Source: Pseudomonas silesiensis
Lineage (GTDB): Bacteria; Pseudomonadota; Gammaproteobacteria; Pseudomonadales; Pseudomonadaceae
Direction: 5' to 3'
DNA: 64,000 nt
Assembly (NCBI RefSeq): GCF_001661075.1
Contig: NZ_CP014870.1
Coordinates: 1,550,001-1,614,000, forward strand
The notes below the pieces were generated by a model. It was not told the origin of the DNA. It was given only the letters and a program-made list of their open reading frames with translations, and searched no databases. Shown here in pieces: positions 17,162 through 26,401 of this stretch. Numbering within the stretch: the first letter of the stretch is position 1; each line of letters begins with the position of its first letter. The translations under genes and the position numbers were made by a program.

Positions 17162-18877
17162 TCAATGCTCTTCATCGTCTGCTGCGCCGGGATAAATACC
17201 GTGCAACAGGCGATAGCGGTCGTGCCGGATCTGGTCGGCGCGCTCCTGCACCTGATGGGCGGGTAACCCCACCATGATCAGTGCGTGGGAGACGAGCATC
17301 AGGCTTGACTCCAGCAGTTCCGGCACCACTTCGCTGGCGCCGGAGGCCTTCAGCTCGGCCAGTTGGCTGTCGTCGCGCGTGCGCACCAGAATCGGCACGG
17401 ACGCATTGAGTCGCCGCGCTTCCTTGAGGATCAGTAAGGCGATGTCAGTCTGGTCCACGGCGATCACCAGCAGCCTGGCGCGCTCCAGCCCTATCGCGAC
17501 CAGCATTTCACCGCGGCGCGAGTCGCCATAATGCACGCAGGTTTCATCCACGGCGGCTTCCTGGACACGCACCGGGTCAGTGTCCAGGGCGATATAGGGT
17601 TGCTGCGCATTGCGCAGTGCGCGTCCGATTGACTGGCCGACACGACCATAGCCACAGATCACTACATGCTGATGCAGGTCGGCGTTGAGTGCGCTGATTT
17701 CCTCGAGTTTCGCTTCTTCGTTGGGCTTGCGGTGCAGGTAGATTGCGATGCGGGGCGCTGCACGCAACAGCAAGGGCGTCAGCAGCATCGAGCAGAAAGT
17801 GGCGGCAAGCAGCAGGCCGCCAAAATCGGCGGGCATCAGTTTGTTCTGCTGCATCTGCGCCATCAGCGCAAAGCAGAACTCTCCGCCCTGGGCCAATGCC
17901 AGGCCGCTGCGCCAGGCGGTTTCACCATCGCTGCCACGCCATTTGACCAGGAGCGCAACCACGCTGCCCTTGAGCAGCAACAGCCCAAGGGTCAGGCCGA
18001 ATATCAGCAGGCCGTGGCTGGCGAACAACTGCAGGTCGATGAGCATGCCGATGCTGACAAAGAACACACCGAGCAGAATGTCGCGAAACGGACGGATGTC
18101 GGCTTCGATCTGGTGCCGGTAGTGGCTTTCCCCCAACAGCATGCCGGCCAGGAATGCACCCAGGGCCGGGGAGAGGCCGAGCAGGTGGGTCAACCAGGCC
18201 GTCAGCAGCACGATGACCAGCGCCAGCAGCACGAACAACTCGGCGGAGCGGGCTGCCGCTACTTCATGGAACAGCCGTGGCAGGATCCAGCGACTGACCA
18301 GCAGCAGGCCGACGAACAACACCCCTGTCTTGCCCAGTGTCAGTGGCAGCGCCCAGTACCAGGCCTGATCGCTGCTGCCGGCGAACACCGGCACCATCGT
18401 CAGCAGCAACACCGCCACCACGTCCTGGAACAGCAGCACGGCGATTGCATTCTGGCCGTGGCTGCTGAAAATTTCGCCGAGACTGCTCAGCTCCTTGCTG
18501 ACGATGGCGGTGGAGGACAACGACAAGCCGGCACCGAGCAACAACGCCGGTGTGGTCGACACGCCGAGCAACATCAGCAATCCCCCAAGCAGTATGGCGG
18601 TGCCCAACACCTGCAGGCTGCCGAGGCCAAATACCACTTGACGCAACGCGAGCATCTTCGTCAGGGAAAACTCCAACCCCAAGGAGAACAGCAGGAACAC
18701 CACCCCCAGTTCGGCGAGGTCCGGCAAGTCTTCGCTTTCATTGACCCAGTCGAATGCGGTCGGCCCGATCATCAGCCCCACGCACAGGTAGCCCAGCACC
18801 GGCGGCAAGCGCAGGCGCTGGAACAGTGCAATCACCACCAGGGAGGCGGCGAAGATGATCAACAGGTTGGCGAACAC
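17162..18877 (-). CDS. CPA2 cation:proton antiporter with RCK domain (KefC/YbaL-like)
   Basis: This is an inner-membrane monovalent cation:H+ antiporter of about 571 residues. The N-terminal Na/H-exchanger domain (about 1-370) has around twelve hydrophobic segments including GVVFLLFSLGLEFS and LLGAGLSLSSTAIVSKEL. The C-terminal RCK/TrkA-N nucleotide-binding domain begins HVVICGYGRVGQSIG (about residue 410) and runs to the end. The longest frame starts at a TTG (18892) without a ribosome site. A GTG at 18877 preceded by GGAG six bases upstream gives the usual start MFANLLIIFAASLVV. Probably potassium or sodium efflux, but the ion cannot be told from sequence. Confidence 0.88.
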   Translation of the reverse strand: MFANLLIIFAASLVVIALFQRLRLPPVLGYLCVGLMIGPTAFDWVNESEDLPDLAELGVVFLLFSLGLEFSLTKMLALRQVVFGLGSLQVLGTAILLGGLLMLLGVSTTPALLLGAGLSLSSTAIVSKELSSLGEIFSSHGQNAIAVLLFQDVVAVLLLTMVPVFAGSSDQAWYWALPLTLGKTGVLFVGLLLVSRWILPRLFHEVAAARSAELFVLLALVIVLLTAWLTHLLGLSPALGAFLAGMLLGESHYRHQIEADIRPFRDILLGVFFVSIGMLIDLQLFASHGLLIFGLTLGLLLLKGSVVALLVKWRGSDGETAWRSGLALAQGGEFCFALMAQMQQNKLMPADFGGLLLAATFCSMLLTPLLLRAAPRIAIYLHRKPNEEAKLEEISALNADLHQHVVICGYGRVGQSIGRALRNAQQPYIALDTDPVRVQEAAVDETCVHYGDSRRGEMLVAIGLERARLLVIAVDQTDIALLILKEARRLNASVPILVRTRDDSQLAELKASGASEVVPELLESSLMLVSHALIMVGLPAHQVQERADQIRHDRYRLLHGIYPGAADDEEH

Positions 18878-19086
18878 ACAAAACTCCGACAATGGGTCTG
18901 GCTACTCAAGCGTAGAAGCAAAAAAGCCGCGAGCATCGCGCAAGTGTCATTCTGCACAGATGATTTGAGTCAGCGGTTTGCCGACATTTCCTGACATTCA
19001 CCGTTGCTCGAACTCGTGGTTCATTGGCTCGACGGCTTTTGATCACCGGCCTAGAATGAACCCCTACTTTGTCGGGTCTTGTCGTC

Positions 19087-19323
19087 ATGCCTCCTGAATG
19101 TCAGCTGTTCGGCACCGTTGGGTGCCATCTGTGTGAAGTGGCCGAAGCCATGCTGATGGAATTTGTCGAGCGCGGCCTGCTGGTGGAACTGGTGGATATC
19201 GTTAAAGACGAAACCTGGTACGAAGCCTACAGCCTGCGTATTCCGGTGTTACGACGGGTGGATACCGGCGCGGAGCTGGGCTGGCCGTTCAGTGCCGATC
19301 AGGTGGTGGCGTTCTTGCGTTGA
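19087..19323 (+). CDS. Glutaredoxin-like (DUF836) protein
   Basis: This 78-residue thioredoxin-fold protein has the redox motif CHLC in LFGTVGCHLCEVAEAM (about residues 13-16) and the cis-Pro loop YSLRIPVL. This matches the small glutaredoxin-like DUF836 family, short for a classical glutaredoxin. It is cytosolic and its partners are unknown. I prefer this ATG over a GTG 18 bases upstream. It is the first of three plus-strand genes ending with a pseudouridine synthase. Confidence 0.85.
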   Translation: MPPECQLFGTVGCHLCEVAEAMLMEFVERGLLVELVDIVKDETWYEAYSLRIPVLRRVDTGAELGWPFSADQVVAFLR

Positions 19324-19478
19324 GCGGACGCTATCGGCGACGGCCCACCCGTCGCCGTTCGTTTCTTCCATTGGCGAAAAGCAGGTTAATCGGCTACTGT
19401 ATGTGCATACAGCTATTCCGGTTGCCTGCCACGCGCCCCTTCTGCGAGATTGGGCAGGCGATCCCCGAAGTGAGAGGG

Positions 19479-19805
19479 ATGAACTTGGTCAATGTCGAAC
19501 AATTGAAGAACAGCGTGAACCGGATGTCGGCGGACGTGGTGCGCGAGGCCGTCATCGAATTGCGTCTGGATGGCCTGGTCACCGAAGGAAAAACCCCCTT
19601 CAACAAACTGCATTTCAACACCTGCTTCGCCGAAATCGAAGCCTTGTTCCAGCGCGCTGGCTATCACAGGCAGCTGGATGTCGTGGGTTATCAGGGGTTG
19701 TTGTATGCCCTGTATGATCCGGGTCGCTGGGAGGCGGTCGACGTATTGCGCTGGCTCAAGGAGTTCACCGACGCGGCAGCGCAGACCCGGTCCATTCCGG
19801 CTTGA
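19479..19805 (+). CDS. Conserved hypothetical protein (108 residues)
   Basis: The frame extends upstream to 19320, but the ATG at 19479 has GAGAGGG just before it and begins a sensible protein, MNLVNVEQLKNSVNRMSADVV. The protein is soluble, helix-rich and acidic/aromatic, with LHFNTCFAEIEALFQRAGYHRQ and YQGLLYALYDPGRWEAVDV as distinctive segments. I recognise it only as a conserved Pseudomonas protein of unknown function beside the pseudouridine synthase. Confidence 0.7.
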   Translation: MNLVNVEQLKNSVNRMSADVVREAVIELRLDGLVTEGKTPFNKLHFNTCFAEIEALFQRAGYHRQLDVVGYQGLLYALYDPGRWEAVDVLRWLKEFTDAAAQTRSIPA

Positions 19806-19871
19806 GGACACTAGGTTCTATCCGGCTGCTGTCGGATAATGCCGCCTTGTATCGAGGGTCGGAACGTTCGT

Positions 19872-20762
19872 ATGTCCATTTCATCTTTTACTGCAGCACA
19901 CACCCAGGCCAGCACGCTCTACCTGCCGCCGGGGTCGTGGCAGACCGTGCTCGATTGCCTGTGTGAACACTTCAGCGCCATTGGCCGTGAACAATGGCTG
20001 GACAGGATCGCCCGTGGGCGGGTCCTCGACGGGCATGGCGCACCGATTGCCCTTGATCTGGCGTACAAGGAAGGTCTGCGGATCCACTATTTTCGAGAGG
20101 TGCCGGACGAAAAGCCGATCCCTGTGGTCGAGTCGATCCTGTACGCCGACGATCATCTGGTGGTGGCGGACAAACCGCATTTCCTGCCAGTGACCCCGGC
20201 CGGCGAATATGTGGAACAGACCCTGCTGCGACGGTTGATTCGCCGCCTGGATAACCCGCACCTGGTGCCCTTGCACCGCATCGACCGGCACACGGCGGGG
20301 CTGGTGCTGTTTTCAGCCAACCCTGGGAGCCGGTCGGCGTATCAGTCGTTGTTTCCCGCACGGCAGATCGAAAAGCGCTACGAGGCGATTGCCAAAGCAT
20401 TGCCTGACCTGTGCTTTCCATTGGTGCACAAGAGCCGGCTCATCGATGGCGAGCCTTTCTTCCGCATGCAGGAAGGTCCGGGCCCCAGCAATACCGAGAC
20501 GGCCGTCGAGGTTCGGGAGAAGAATGGGGATCTGTGGCGGTATGCGCTGTACCCGGTGACGGGCAAGAAGCATCAATTGCGCGTGCACATGACCGCCCTG
20601 GGCGCGAGCATCTGCAACGATCCGTTCTATCCTCAGGTGCTCAAGGGCGTCGTGGATGATTATGCCAATCCCTTGAAGCTGCTCGCCCAGGGACTGCGGT
20701 TTGTCGATCCGGTGAGCGGGCAGGAAAGAACCTTCGAAAGCGCGATCACGCTGCAGTGGTAA
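19872..20762 (+). CDS. RluA-family pseudouridine synthase
   Basis: This 296-residue RNA pseudouridine synthase of the RluA family has its catalytic Asp in PLHRIDRHTAGLVLFS (about residue 143). Other family motifs are LYADDHLVVADKPHFLPVTP and GKKHQLRVHMTALGASICNDPFY (split here at HM). An N-terminal extension of about 80 residues holds an S4-like segment. The target (rRNA or tRNA uridine) cannot be assigned. I start at MSISSFTAAH, since a longer frame begins in the upstream gap without a ribosome site. A bidirectional terminator follows. Confidence 0.88.
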   Translation: MSISSFTAAHTQASTLYLPPGSWQTVLDCLCEHFSAIGREQWLDRIARGRVLDGHGAPIALDLAYKEGLRIHYFREVPDEKPIPVVESILYADDHLVVADKPHFLPVTPAGEYVEQTLLRRLIRRLDNPHLVPLHRIDRHTAGLVLFSANPGSRSAYQSLFPARQIEKRYEAIAKALPDLCFPLVHKSRLIDGEPFFRMQEGPGPSNTETAVEVREKNGDLWRYALYPVTGKKHQLRVHMTALGASICNDPFYPQVLKGVVDDYANPLKLLAQGLRFVDPVSGQERTFESAITLQW

Positions 20763-20794
20763 GCAGCGCTTCTTGGGAACGAAAAGTGTCCACG

Positions 20795-20821
20795 AAAAAG
20801 CCCGCATAAAGCGGGCTTTTT
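20795..20821. terminator. Bidirectional intrinsic terminator
   Basis: AAAAAGCCCGC-ATAAA-GCGGGCTTTTT is a 7-bp GC stem flanked by A and T runs on both sides. It lies between the convergent pseudouridine synthase and lipoprotein genes and can end transcription from either. Confidence 0.92.
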
Positions 20822-20845
20822 AGTATCCGGTCGTCACCGCAAGGA

Positions 20846-21067
20846 TTACAACTCCTTGACGGTACGCACCTGGTCCTTGTTCACGCGGTTATGCTTGCCA
20901 TCCAGTTGTTCGAATTCGTAGAAACCTGATTCGTCATCGTATTTAGGTGCGTCGACGGCCTGTATTTCGCGACCGTCATTCAAGGTGATCACTGTCGGCG
21001 AGGCGCAACCGGCAAGGGTGGCGAGGCCCAGTGCGAGCATGAAAGTGGCAACGGTCCGTTGAGTCAT
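20846..21067 (-). CDS. YgdI/YgdR-type small lipoprotein
   Basis: This 73-residue lipoprotein has a signal peptide of about 20 residues ending in the lipobox LAGC, with Cys21 lipidated. The mature part is an SH3-like YgdI/YgdR domain (VITLNDGREIQAVDAPKYDDESGFYEFEQ split at this point) ending NKDQVRTVKEL. Ser/Pro at positions +2/+3 after Cys suggests outer-membrane sorting. Function unknown. It sits upstream of mobA on the same strand but has its own leader. Confidence 0.88.
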   Translation of the reverse strand: MTQRTVATFMLALGLATLAGCASPTVITLNDGREIQAVDAPKYDDESGFYEFEQLDGKHNRVNKDQVRTVKEL

Positions 21068-21146
21068 GGGTGTGTCTCCGAATTTTGAATTCTTTTGGTT
21101 ACTGAGCTTGAGACGTATGCAACGAGTGCAAGTTCCGTCGGTGGTG

Positions 21147-21749
21147 TCAGTCTGACACAGTGTTGTGAGTACTTAACAGTTCAGGGGTATTGAGGTTGGC
21201 CAGGCGAGGGTCATGGTCGGGGCATTGAAGGGCCTGGGCTCCCAGCTTGCGCATGAGGCGGCCCGGGCTGCGTTCACCGTCGTGCCAGGCACTTTCAAAA
21301 GCGCTGGAGAGTGCCACGGGGATGATGCACAGCAAGGGCTCCCAATGTTCGCCCTGGCGCAGCATCAAAGGCTTGTCCGGATGCTGACTGGCGGTTTCGC
21401 GCATGCCCTGGAGCAACGCGGCGTCAATGCGGGGGACGTCACAAGGCAATATCATCAGCTGCGCATGCCTGGCAGCCTTCAGGCCAGCGCGGATACCGGC
21501 CAAAGGCCCCGGGAAGTCCCCTTCGTCATCATGGACCAGCCGGTCGGCGTAGGGTGCGTACTGTTGCGGATTCCTGTTGCAGGAGATGATCAGATCATCG
21601 GTCAATGCTCGGGTCTTGCGATGCAGATGAGCAATCAGTGGTTCACCCTGCCATTGCAGCAACCCTTTATCCTGACCGCCCATGCGTTGGCCACGGCCAC
21701 CTGCCAGGAGCAGAATGGAGCAGGGCGGCAAATCCATAGTCGAGGTCAT
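21147..21749 (-). CDS. mobA: Molybdenum cofactor guanylyltransferase MobA
   Basis: MobA attaches GMP to molybdopterin to make the guanine dinucleotide cofactor. The 200-residue protein has the nucleotidyltransferase loop [19 protein letters not shown] (about 13-31), [13 protein letters not shown] and the metal-site LPCDVPRI. Length is normal. It is divergent from moaB-moeA with an 81-base gap, so the molybdenum cofactor genes flank a shared promoter region, the same order as PA3028-PA3030. Confidence 0.95.
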   Translation of the reverse strand: MTSTMDLPPCSILLLAGGRGQRMGGQDKGLLQWQGEPLIAHLHRKTRALTDDLIISCNRNPQQYAPYADRLVHDDEGDFPGPLAGIRAGLKAARHAQLMILPCDVPRIDAALLQGMRETASQHPDKPLMLRQGEHWEPLLCIIPVALSSAFESAWHDGERSPGRLMRKLGAQALQCPDHDPRLANLNTPELLSTHNTVSD

Positions 21750-21830
21750 GGCAGGTCTCCATGGGGGCGGCGAAAAAATGAAGCGCTGTGATATAACACC
21801 GGGCTGTTTCTCCTACAACTGGACGAGCCT

Positions 21831-22370
21831 ATGAAAGCCAAGGCTGATGTACCTTTTGCACCGCTCAACATCGCGGTGTTGACGGTCAGCGACACCCGTA
21901 CCCTGGAAACCGACACGTCAGGCCAGGTCTTCGTCGACCGCCTGATTGCCGCCGGCCACAACCTGGCGGCCCGGGTATTGCTCAAAGATGACCTTTACAA
22001 AATTCGTGCGCAAGTCGCCAACTGGATTGCCGACGATGTCGTGCAGGTCGTGCTGATCACCGGTGGCACTGGTTTTACCGGGCGCGACAGCACCCCTGAA
22101 GCCGTGAGCTGCCTGCTGGACAAGCAGGTCGACGGCTTTGGTGAGCTGTTCCGGCAGATATCGGTGGCCGATATCGGCACCTCGACCGTGCAGTCCCGGG
22201 CCCTGGCCGGTCTGGCCAATGGCACGCTGGTCTGCTGCTTGCCCGGTTCGACCAATGCCGTGCGTACCGGTTGGGACGGCATTCTCGCCGAACAACTGGA
22301 TGCGCGGCATCGCCCGTGCAATTTCGTGCCTCATCTGAAACAGGCGGCACCCTGTGAATCCCGCGGGTAA
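21831..22370 (+). CDS. moaB: Molybdenum cofactor biosynthesis protein MoaB
   Basis: This 179-residue protein of the MoaB/MogA family adenylylates molybdopterin before metal insertion. Motifs seen: LTVSDTRTLETDTSG near the N-terminus, VVLITGGTGFTGRDSTPEA (about 65-83) and LVCCLPGSTNAVRTGWDGI. There is a clean ATG after a short leader. Its last 17 bases overlap the start of moeA, implying coupled translation. Confidence 0.94.
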   Translation: MKAKADVPFAPLNIAVLTVSDTRTLETDTSGQVFVDRLIAAGHNLAARVLLKDDLYKIRAQVANWIADDVVQVVLITGGTGFTGRDSTPEAVSCLLDKQVDGFGELFRQISVADIGTSTVQSRALAGLANGTLVCCLPGSTNAVRTGWDGILAEQLDARHRPCNFVPHLKQAAPCESRG

Positions 22371-23580
22371 GCCGGGCAAGACCGGCAGCCTGATGGCGGT
22401 CGAGGTGGCCCTGGCCCGCTTGCTCGAAATGGCCGAAGCCGCACCGATTCGCGAGCGTGAACGCTTGCCGTTGGCGCAGGTAGAGGGCCGGGTATTGGCC
22501 GCTGACCTGGTGTCGACGCTTGACCTGCCACCGTGGCCCAACAGTGCCATGGACGGTTATGCCTTGCGCGTGTCCGACTGGACGGGAGAACCGTTGCCGG
22601 TCAGTCAGAAGATTTTCGCAGGCAAGGCTCCGGATCCCTTGGAGCCAGGCACTTGTGCACGAATCTTTACCGGAGCGCCGGTTCCCGCCGGGGCCGATTG
22701 CGTCGAGATGCAGGAAAACGCCGAGGTCCAGGCAGATGAACGCGTGCGTTTCATCGAATCCATGTCCCCGGGACAAAACATCCGTCCGCAAGGCCAGGAA
22801 ACCACGGTCGGTGAACTGATTCTGCCTGCTGGCACACGCCTGGGGCCGATCGAGCAGGGGTTGGCGGCCTCGTTGGGTTGCGCAGAGCTGGAGGTGATTC
22901 GCAAGGTTCGCGTTGCGGTGTTGTCTACGGGGGATGAGTTGCTTGAGCCGGGTCAGGCGCTGGGGCCGGGACAGATCTACAACAGCAATCGGGTATTGCT
23001 GTGCAGCTGGTTGCAACGCCTGGGTTGTGAAGTGATTGATGCCGGTATTCTTGTTGACGATCTGGCGACCACTCGCGCCCGCCTGGGTGAGTTGAAAGAT
23101 GTCGACCTGATCCTATCGACAGGCGGCGTCTCGGTCGGTGAAGCCGATTTTCTCGGGATCGCCTTGCGGGAAGAGGGCGAGCTGACCTTGTGGAAGCTGG
23201 CCATCAAGCCGGGCAAACCGTTGACTTTCGGGCATTTTCGCGGCGTCCCGGTGATCGGTTTGCCCGGCAACCCGGCGTCGACCCTGGTGACCTTTGCCCT
23301 GTTGGCAAGACCCTATCTGATGCGCCGTATGGGCGTGAAGGACGTCGAGCCCCTGAAGTTTCAGGTTCCGGCAGGGTTTGACTGGCCGAAAGCCGGCAAT
23401 CGGCGCGAGTACTTGCGCGGGCGGCTGGAGAAGGGGCGGGCGATTATCTACAGGAATCAGAGTTCCGGGGTGCTGCGTAGTGCCGCCTGGGCGGATGGTC
23501 TGGTTGAAGTGCTGGAAGATCGCACGCTGGTCGAGGGCGACTGGGTCGGCTTTATCCCGTTGAGTGAAGTCCTGGGCTGA
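22354..23580 (+). CDS. moeA: Molybdopterin molybdenumtransferase MoeA
   Basis: MoeA inserts molybdate into adenylylated molybdopterin. The 408-residue protein shows the expected PNSAMDGYALR motif (about 63-73), RIFTGAPVPAGADCVEMQE, the MoCF domain STGDELLEPGQ and LSTGGVSVGEADF, and the C-terminal VIGLPGNPAS. The start is GTG within moaB, preceded by AGGCGG. A second possible start is the ATG at 22393. moaB and moeA form an operon ending in a short GC hairpin (23596-23617). Confidence 0.94.
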   Translation: MNPAGKPGKTGSLMAVEVALARLLEMAEAAPIRERERLPLAQVEGRVLAADLVSTLDLPPWPNSAMDGYALRVSDWTGEPLPVSQKIFAGKAPDPLEPGTCARIFTGAPVPAGADCVEMQENAEVQADERVRFIESMSPGQNIRPQGQETTVGELILPAGTRLGPIEQGLAASLGCAELEVIRKVRVAVLSTGDELLEPGQALGPGQIYNSNRVLLCSWLQRLGCEVIDAGILVDDLATTRARLGELKDVDLILSTGGVSVGEADFLGIALREEGELTLWKLAIKPGKPLTFGHFRGVPVIGLPGNPASTLVTFALLARPYLMRRMGVKDVEPLKFQVPAGFDWPKAGNRREYLRGRLEKGRAIIYRNQSSGVLRSAAWADGLVEVLEDRTLVEGDWVGFIPLSEVLG

Positions 23581-23687
23581 GATCCGCGCGCGGCCGACCC
23601 GGCATCCATGCCGGGTTGCCCCCTGCGTCCGCCGCCCTTTTTCGGGTTGACCTCAACCCCGGCGGATTTTGCGTTCATGGCCAATCC

Positions 23688-23999
23688 TTATCGACCCAGA
23701 AGCAGTGTCACGAGCTGGTCGAAACGGCTATTGCCGATCCACACCAGAAGCCCCAGGACCACGGCTGTTCCGCCAGCCGAATAAACCAGCCGGTGCTTGA
23801 TGGATTGGACGTTGTCACGCACTTCATCCATGTCTCTACGAATGTTTTGGAGGTGCTTCTCCAATTCGGTGACGCGAGGGTCGATGGCAACCCCTGCGGT
23901 GGGCGCTGCGCTGTTTTTTAATTCAGCCTGTTGATGGGCACGTTTTTCTGCGAGTGGTGTGACCGGAATGAGCGGTGACCTGAGGTCATGATTTTTCAT
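23688..23999 (-). CDS. Small coiled-coil membrane protein, unknown function
   Basis: The frame begins at the ATG at 23999, preceded by AGGGA, and encodes 103 residues. The middle (RVTELEKHLQNIRRDMDEVR and onward) is a predicted coiled coil, followed by one membrane segment (AGGTAVVLGLLVWIG, about 76-90) and a short tail. This resembles small haemolysin XhlA-like membrane proteins, but I would not name it. It stands alone between moeA (convergent) and the lipid kinase (divergent). Confidence 0.7.
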   Translation of the reverse strand: MKNHDLRSPLIPVTPLAEKRAHQQAELKNSAAPTAGVAIDPRVTELEKHLQNIRRDMDEVRDNVQSIKHRLVYSAGGTAVVLGLLVWIGNSRFDQLVTLLLGR

Positions 24000-24227
24000 G
24001 GGCACGTCCCTGTTTGTTTCTGCTGATGACTGATAATTGCAGTCGCCACGTTGTACCAATCACGGCAGCCTGGTCAATTGAGCCGATTCCTAACGTTTTG
24101 TAAGAAAATTCCTTGTTGCAGGGCGCAAGACGGCTCAATTTGAATTAATTCAATTCCCATCGACTTTTCTGAAGGGCAGTGAGGTCATATCTCCCGTACG
24201 GAATTCAATTTCTTGGGAGTGAGCACA

Positions 24228-25142
24228 ATGAGCGAACGCAGGGCGCTATTGATTCTGCATGGCAAGCAGGCGCTCAACGAGTCGGTTCGCGCCGCCGTCG
24301 AGGGCAAGCGCCAACAGGGTTGGGAACTGGCCGTTCGACTGACCTGGGAAGCCGGGGACGCGCAACGACTGGTGGAAGAGGCATTGGCGGCAGGCTATGG
24401 GCAAATCATCGCCGGCGGCGGTGATGGCACCTTGCGTGATATCGCCGAGGCCATGGCTGCACATCCGACGCAGGCCAGCCTGGTATTGATGCCCCTGGGG
24501 ACGGCCAATGATTTTGCCCGGGCCGCCGGTGTGCCACTGGAGCCTGATCAGGCACTGGATCTTTTGGACACGGCACCGAGCGCCATCGATCTGGGCGAAG
24601 TGGGCGGACAGGTATTTTTGAATATGGCCACGGGTGGCTTTGGCAGCCAGGTGACGGCCAATACCTCGGAGGATCTGAAAAAAATTCTCGGCGGGGCGGC
24701 TTATCTATTCACCGGTTTATCTCGCTTCAGTGAGTTGCATGCGGCCTACGGCGAGTTGCAGGGCCCTGATTTCCAATGGAGTGGCGAGCTCCTGGCATTG
24801 GGTATCGGCAATGGCCGGCAGGCTGGAGGTGGGCATGTGTTGTGCCCGGATGCACTGGCCGACGATGGCCTGCTGGATATCAGCATCCTGCCTGCGCCGC
24901 AGGAACTGGTGGGCACCTTGAAAACCCTGTTGGCTGACGGTTTCGGTATCGACAACATGTTTGTGCGCGCCCGATTGCCCTGGGTCGAGATCAAGGTCGC
25001 GGAAGGTCTTTATATCAACCTCGATGGCGAACCGCTGGAAGGCGACAGTCTGCGGTTCTCTGCCCGGGCGGCGGCACTGCGGGTGCACCTGCCGGAAAAC
25101 TCGCCGCTGCTCGGCGGTACTCGAACGACTGAGGTCCAATAA
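24228..25142 (+). CDS. yegS: YegS-like lipid kinase
   Basis: This 304-residue protein of the diacylglycerol/sphingosine kinase superfamily has the nucleotide loop IIAGGGDGTLRD (about 66-77) and MPLGTANDFARAAG (about 93-106). The C-terminal half has the family substrate-binding elements (FGSQVT, GNGRQAGGGHVLCP, INLDGEPLEGD). These cytosolic enzymes phosphorylate phosphatidylglycerol or related lipids in vitro; the substrate here is unknown. The ATG is preceded by GGGAG. Synteny with the region around PA3023 supports the name. Confidence 0.9.
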   Translation: MSERRALLILHGKQALNESVRAAVEGKRQQGWELAVRLTWEAGDAQRLVEEALAAGYGQIIAGGGDGTLRDIAEAMAAHPTQASLVLMPLGTANDFARAAGVPLEPDQALDLLDTAPSAIDLGEVGGQVFLNMATGGFGSQVTANTSEDLKKILGGAAYLFTGLSRFSELHAAYGELQGPDFQWSGELLALGIGNGRQAGGGHVLCPDALADDGLLDISILPAPQELVGTLKTLLADGFGIDNMFVRARLPWVEIKVAEGLYINLDGEPLEGDSLRFSARAAALRVHLPENSPLLGGTRTTEVQ

Positions 25143-25261
25143 GGTTTGACGTAACAAGCAGCGATGCCTGGTCGTGGTGTTCTACCTGGGGGTCAAGGTC
25201 CGAGAGGAACAGCCGATAACTTCCTTTAGTGAATTCATCGGAACAAACCCAGGAGTCCTTG

Positions 25262-26200
25262 ATGGCCGGCATTCTCGACACGGTAGACCAACGCACGCAA
25301 CTGGTGGGTGAGAATCGCCTGGAAATTCTCATGTTTCGACTGGCCGGACGGCAATTGTTCGCGATCAACGTGTTCAAGGTTCAGGAAGTGCTGCAACTGC
25401 CCAAACTGACCTTGATGCCCCAGCGCCACCCGTTTGTCTGCGGCGTGATCAATCTGCGTGGCCAGACCCTGCCGGTGATCGACCTGTCCCAGGCCATCGG
25501 TATGCGTGCGCTGGTGCCAAGCCCTGCCAGTACCATCATCGTCACCGAGTACAACCGTTCGGTGCAGGCGTTCCTGGTCGGGGGCGTGGACCGCATCGTC
25601 AACATGAACTGGGAAGCCATCCTGCCACCGCCGACCAGCGCTGGTCGCCAGCACTACCTGACCGCTATCAGCAAGGTCGACGACCAATTGGTGGAAATCA
25701 TCGACGTCGAAAAAGTCCTCGCCGAAATTGTTCCGTACAACGCCAAGGTGTCCCGGGAAAAGCTCGACGATCCGGTGCTGGAACACGCCCGGGGTCGTGA
25801 AGTGCTGCTGGTGGATGACTCCAACGTGGCGATCTCGCAGTTGCGCGACACCCTGGGGCAACTGGGCGTGAAGATGCATGTGGCCAGCGACGGCCTGAAG
25901 GCGTTGAACCTGCTCAAGGGCTGGGCCGATACCGGCGTGAACATGACCGACAAGTTGCTGATGGTCTTCACCGATGCGGAAATGCCGGAAATGGACGGTT
26001 ACCGCCTGACCACTGAAATCCGTAACGACCCGCGCCTGCGTGGCCTTTATGTGGTGCTGCACACCTCCTTGTCCGGCAGCTTCAACGACTCGATGGTCAA
26101 GAAGGTCGGCTGCGATAACTTCCTCTCCAAATTCCAGCCGGACAAACTGGTCGACGTGGTGCGCCAGCGCCTGATGCTCGACCAGGTCCTTGCTGGATAG
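25262..26200 (+). CDS. cheV: Chemotaxis coupling protein CheV (CheW-receiver fusion)
   Basis: This is a 312-residue CheV. A CheW-like domain (about 18-155; FRLAGRQLFAINVFKVQEVL, GVINLRGQTLPVIDLS) couples receptors to CheA. A C-terminal receiver (about 178-305) has VLLVDDSNVA, phospho-Asp in FTDAEMPEMDGYR and the Lys in NFLSKFQPDKL. Phosphorylation of such proteins tunes receptor adaptation. It starts at MAGILDTVDQ with GGAG upstream. It is a lone gene followed by a REPIN, with no other chemotaxis genes in the window. Confidence 0.94.
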   Translation: MAGILDTVDQRTQLVGENRLEILMFRLAGRQLFAINVFKVQEVLQLPKLTLMPQRHPFVCGVINLRGQTLPVIDLSQAIGMRALVPSPASTIIVTEYNRSVQAFLVGGVDRIVNMNWEAILPPPTSAGRQHYLTAISKVDDQLVEIIDVEKVLAEIVPYNAKVSREKLDDPVLEHARGREVLLVDDSNVAISQLRDTLGQLGVKMHVASDGLKALNLLKGWADTGVNMTDKLLMVFTDAEMPEMDGYRLTTEIRNDPRLRGLYVVLHTSLSGSFNDSMVKKVGCDNFLSKFQPDKLVDVVRQRLMLDQVLAG

Positions 26201-26226
26201 CCTTTCAAAGGCTATCGGCGATCAAT

Positions 26227-26318
26227 ATGTGGGAGCGGGCTTGCTCGCGAAGGCGGTGGATCAGTCGATATTGATGTCGACTGACACTCCGCTTTCGCGA
26301 GCAAGCCCGCTCCCACAT
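26227..26318. repeat. REPIN (inverted REP pair) after cheV
   Basis: A perfect 25-bp inverted repeat joins 26227-26251 and 26294-26318 (arms contain GGGAGCGGGCTTGCTCGCG). The spacer holds a second inverted pair, CAGTCGA and TCGACTG. Together they would fold into a long hairpin in RNA or single-stranded DNA. Confidence 0.88.
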
Positions 26319-26401
26319 GTTGACCGCGTCCGATTCTCAGCCTTTGATTCGCCGATCAAGGTCGTATAGGGTGGCGTTTTTCACCCTCCAGGGAGCTGGC
26401 C

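Noticed and set aside
17162..17180. Tail-to-tail contact of amt and the antiporter gene seen as an overlap or fusion
   Set aside because: The stop codons are one base apart on opposite strands, which is simple close convergence.
23596..23617. GC hairpin after moeA as a terminator
   Set aside because: The stem is good but there is no T run, so it is mentioned with moeA and not called as a separate site.
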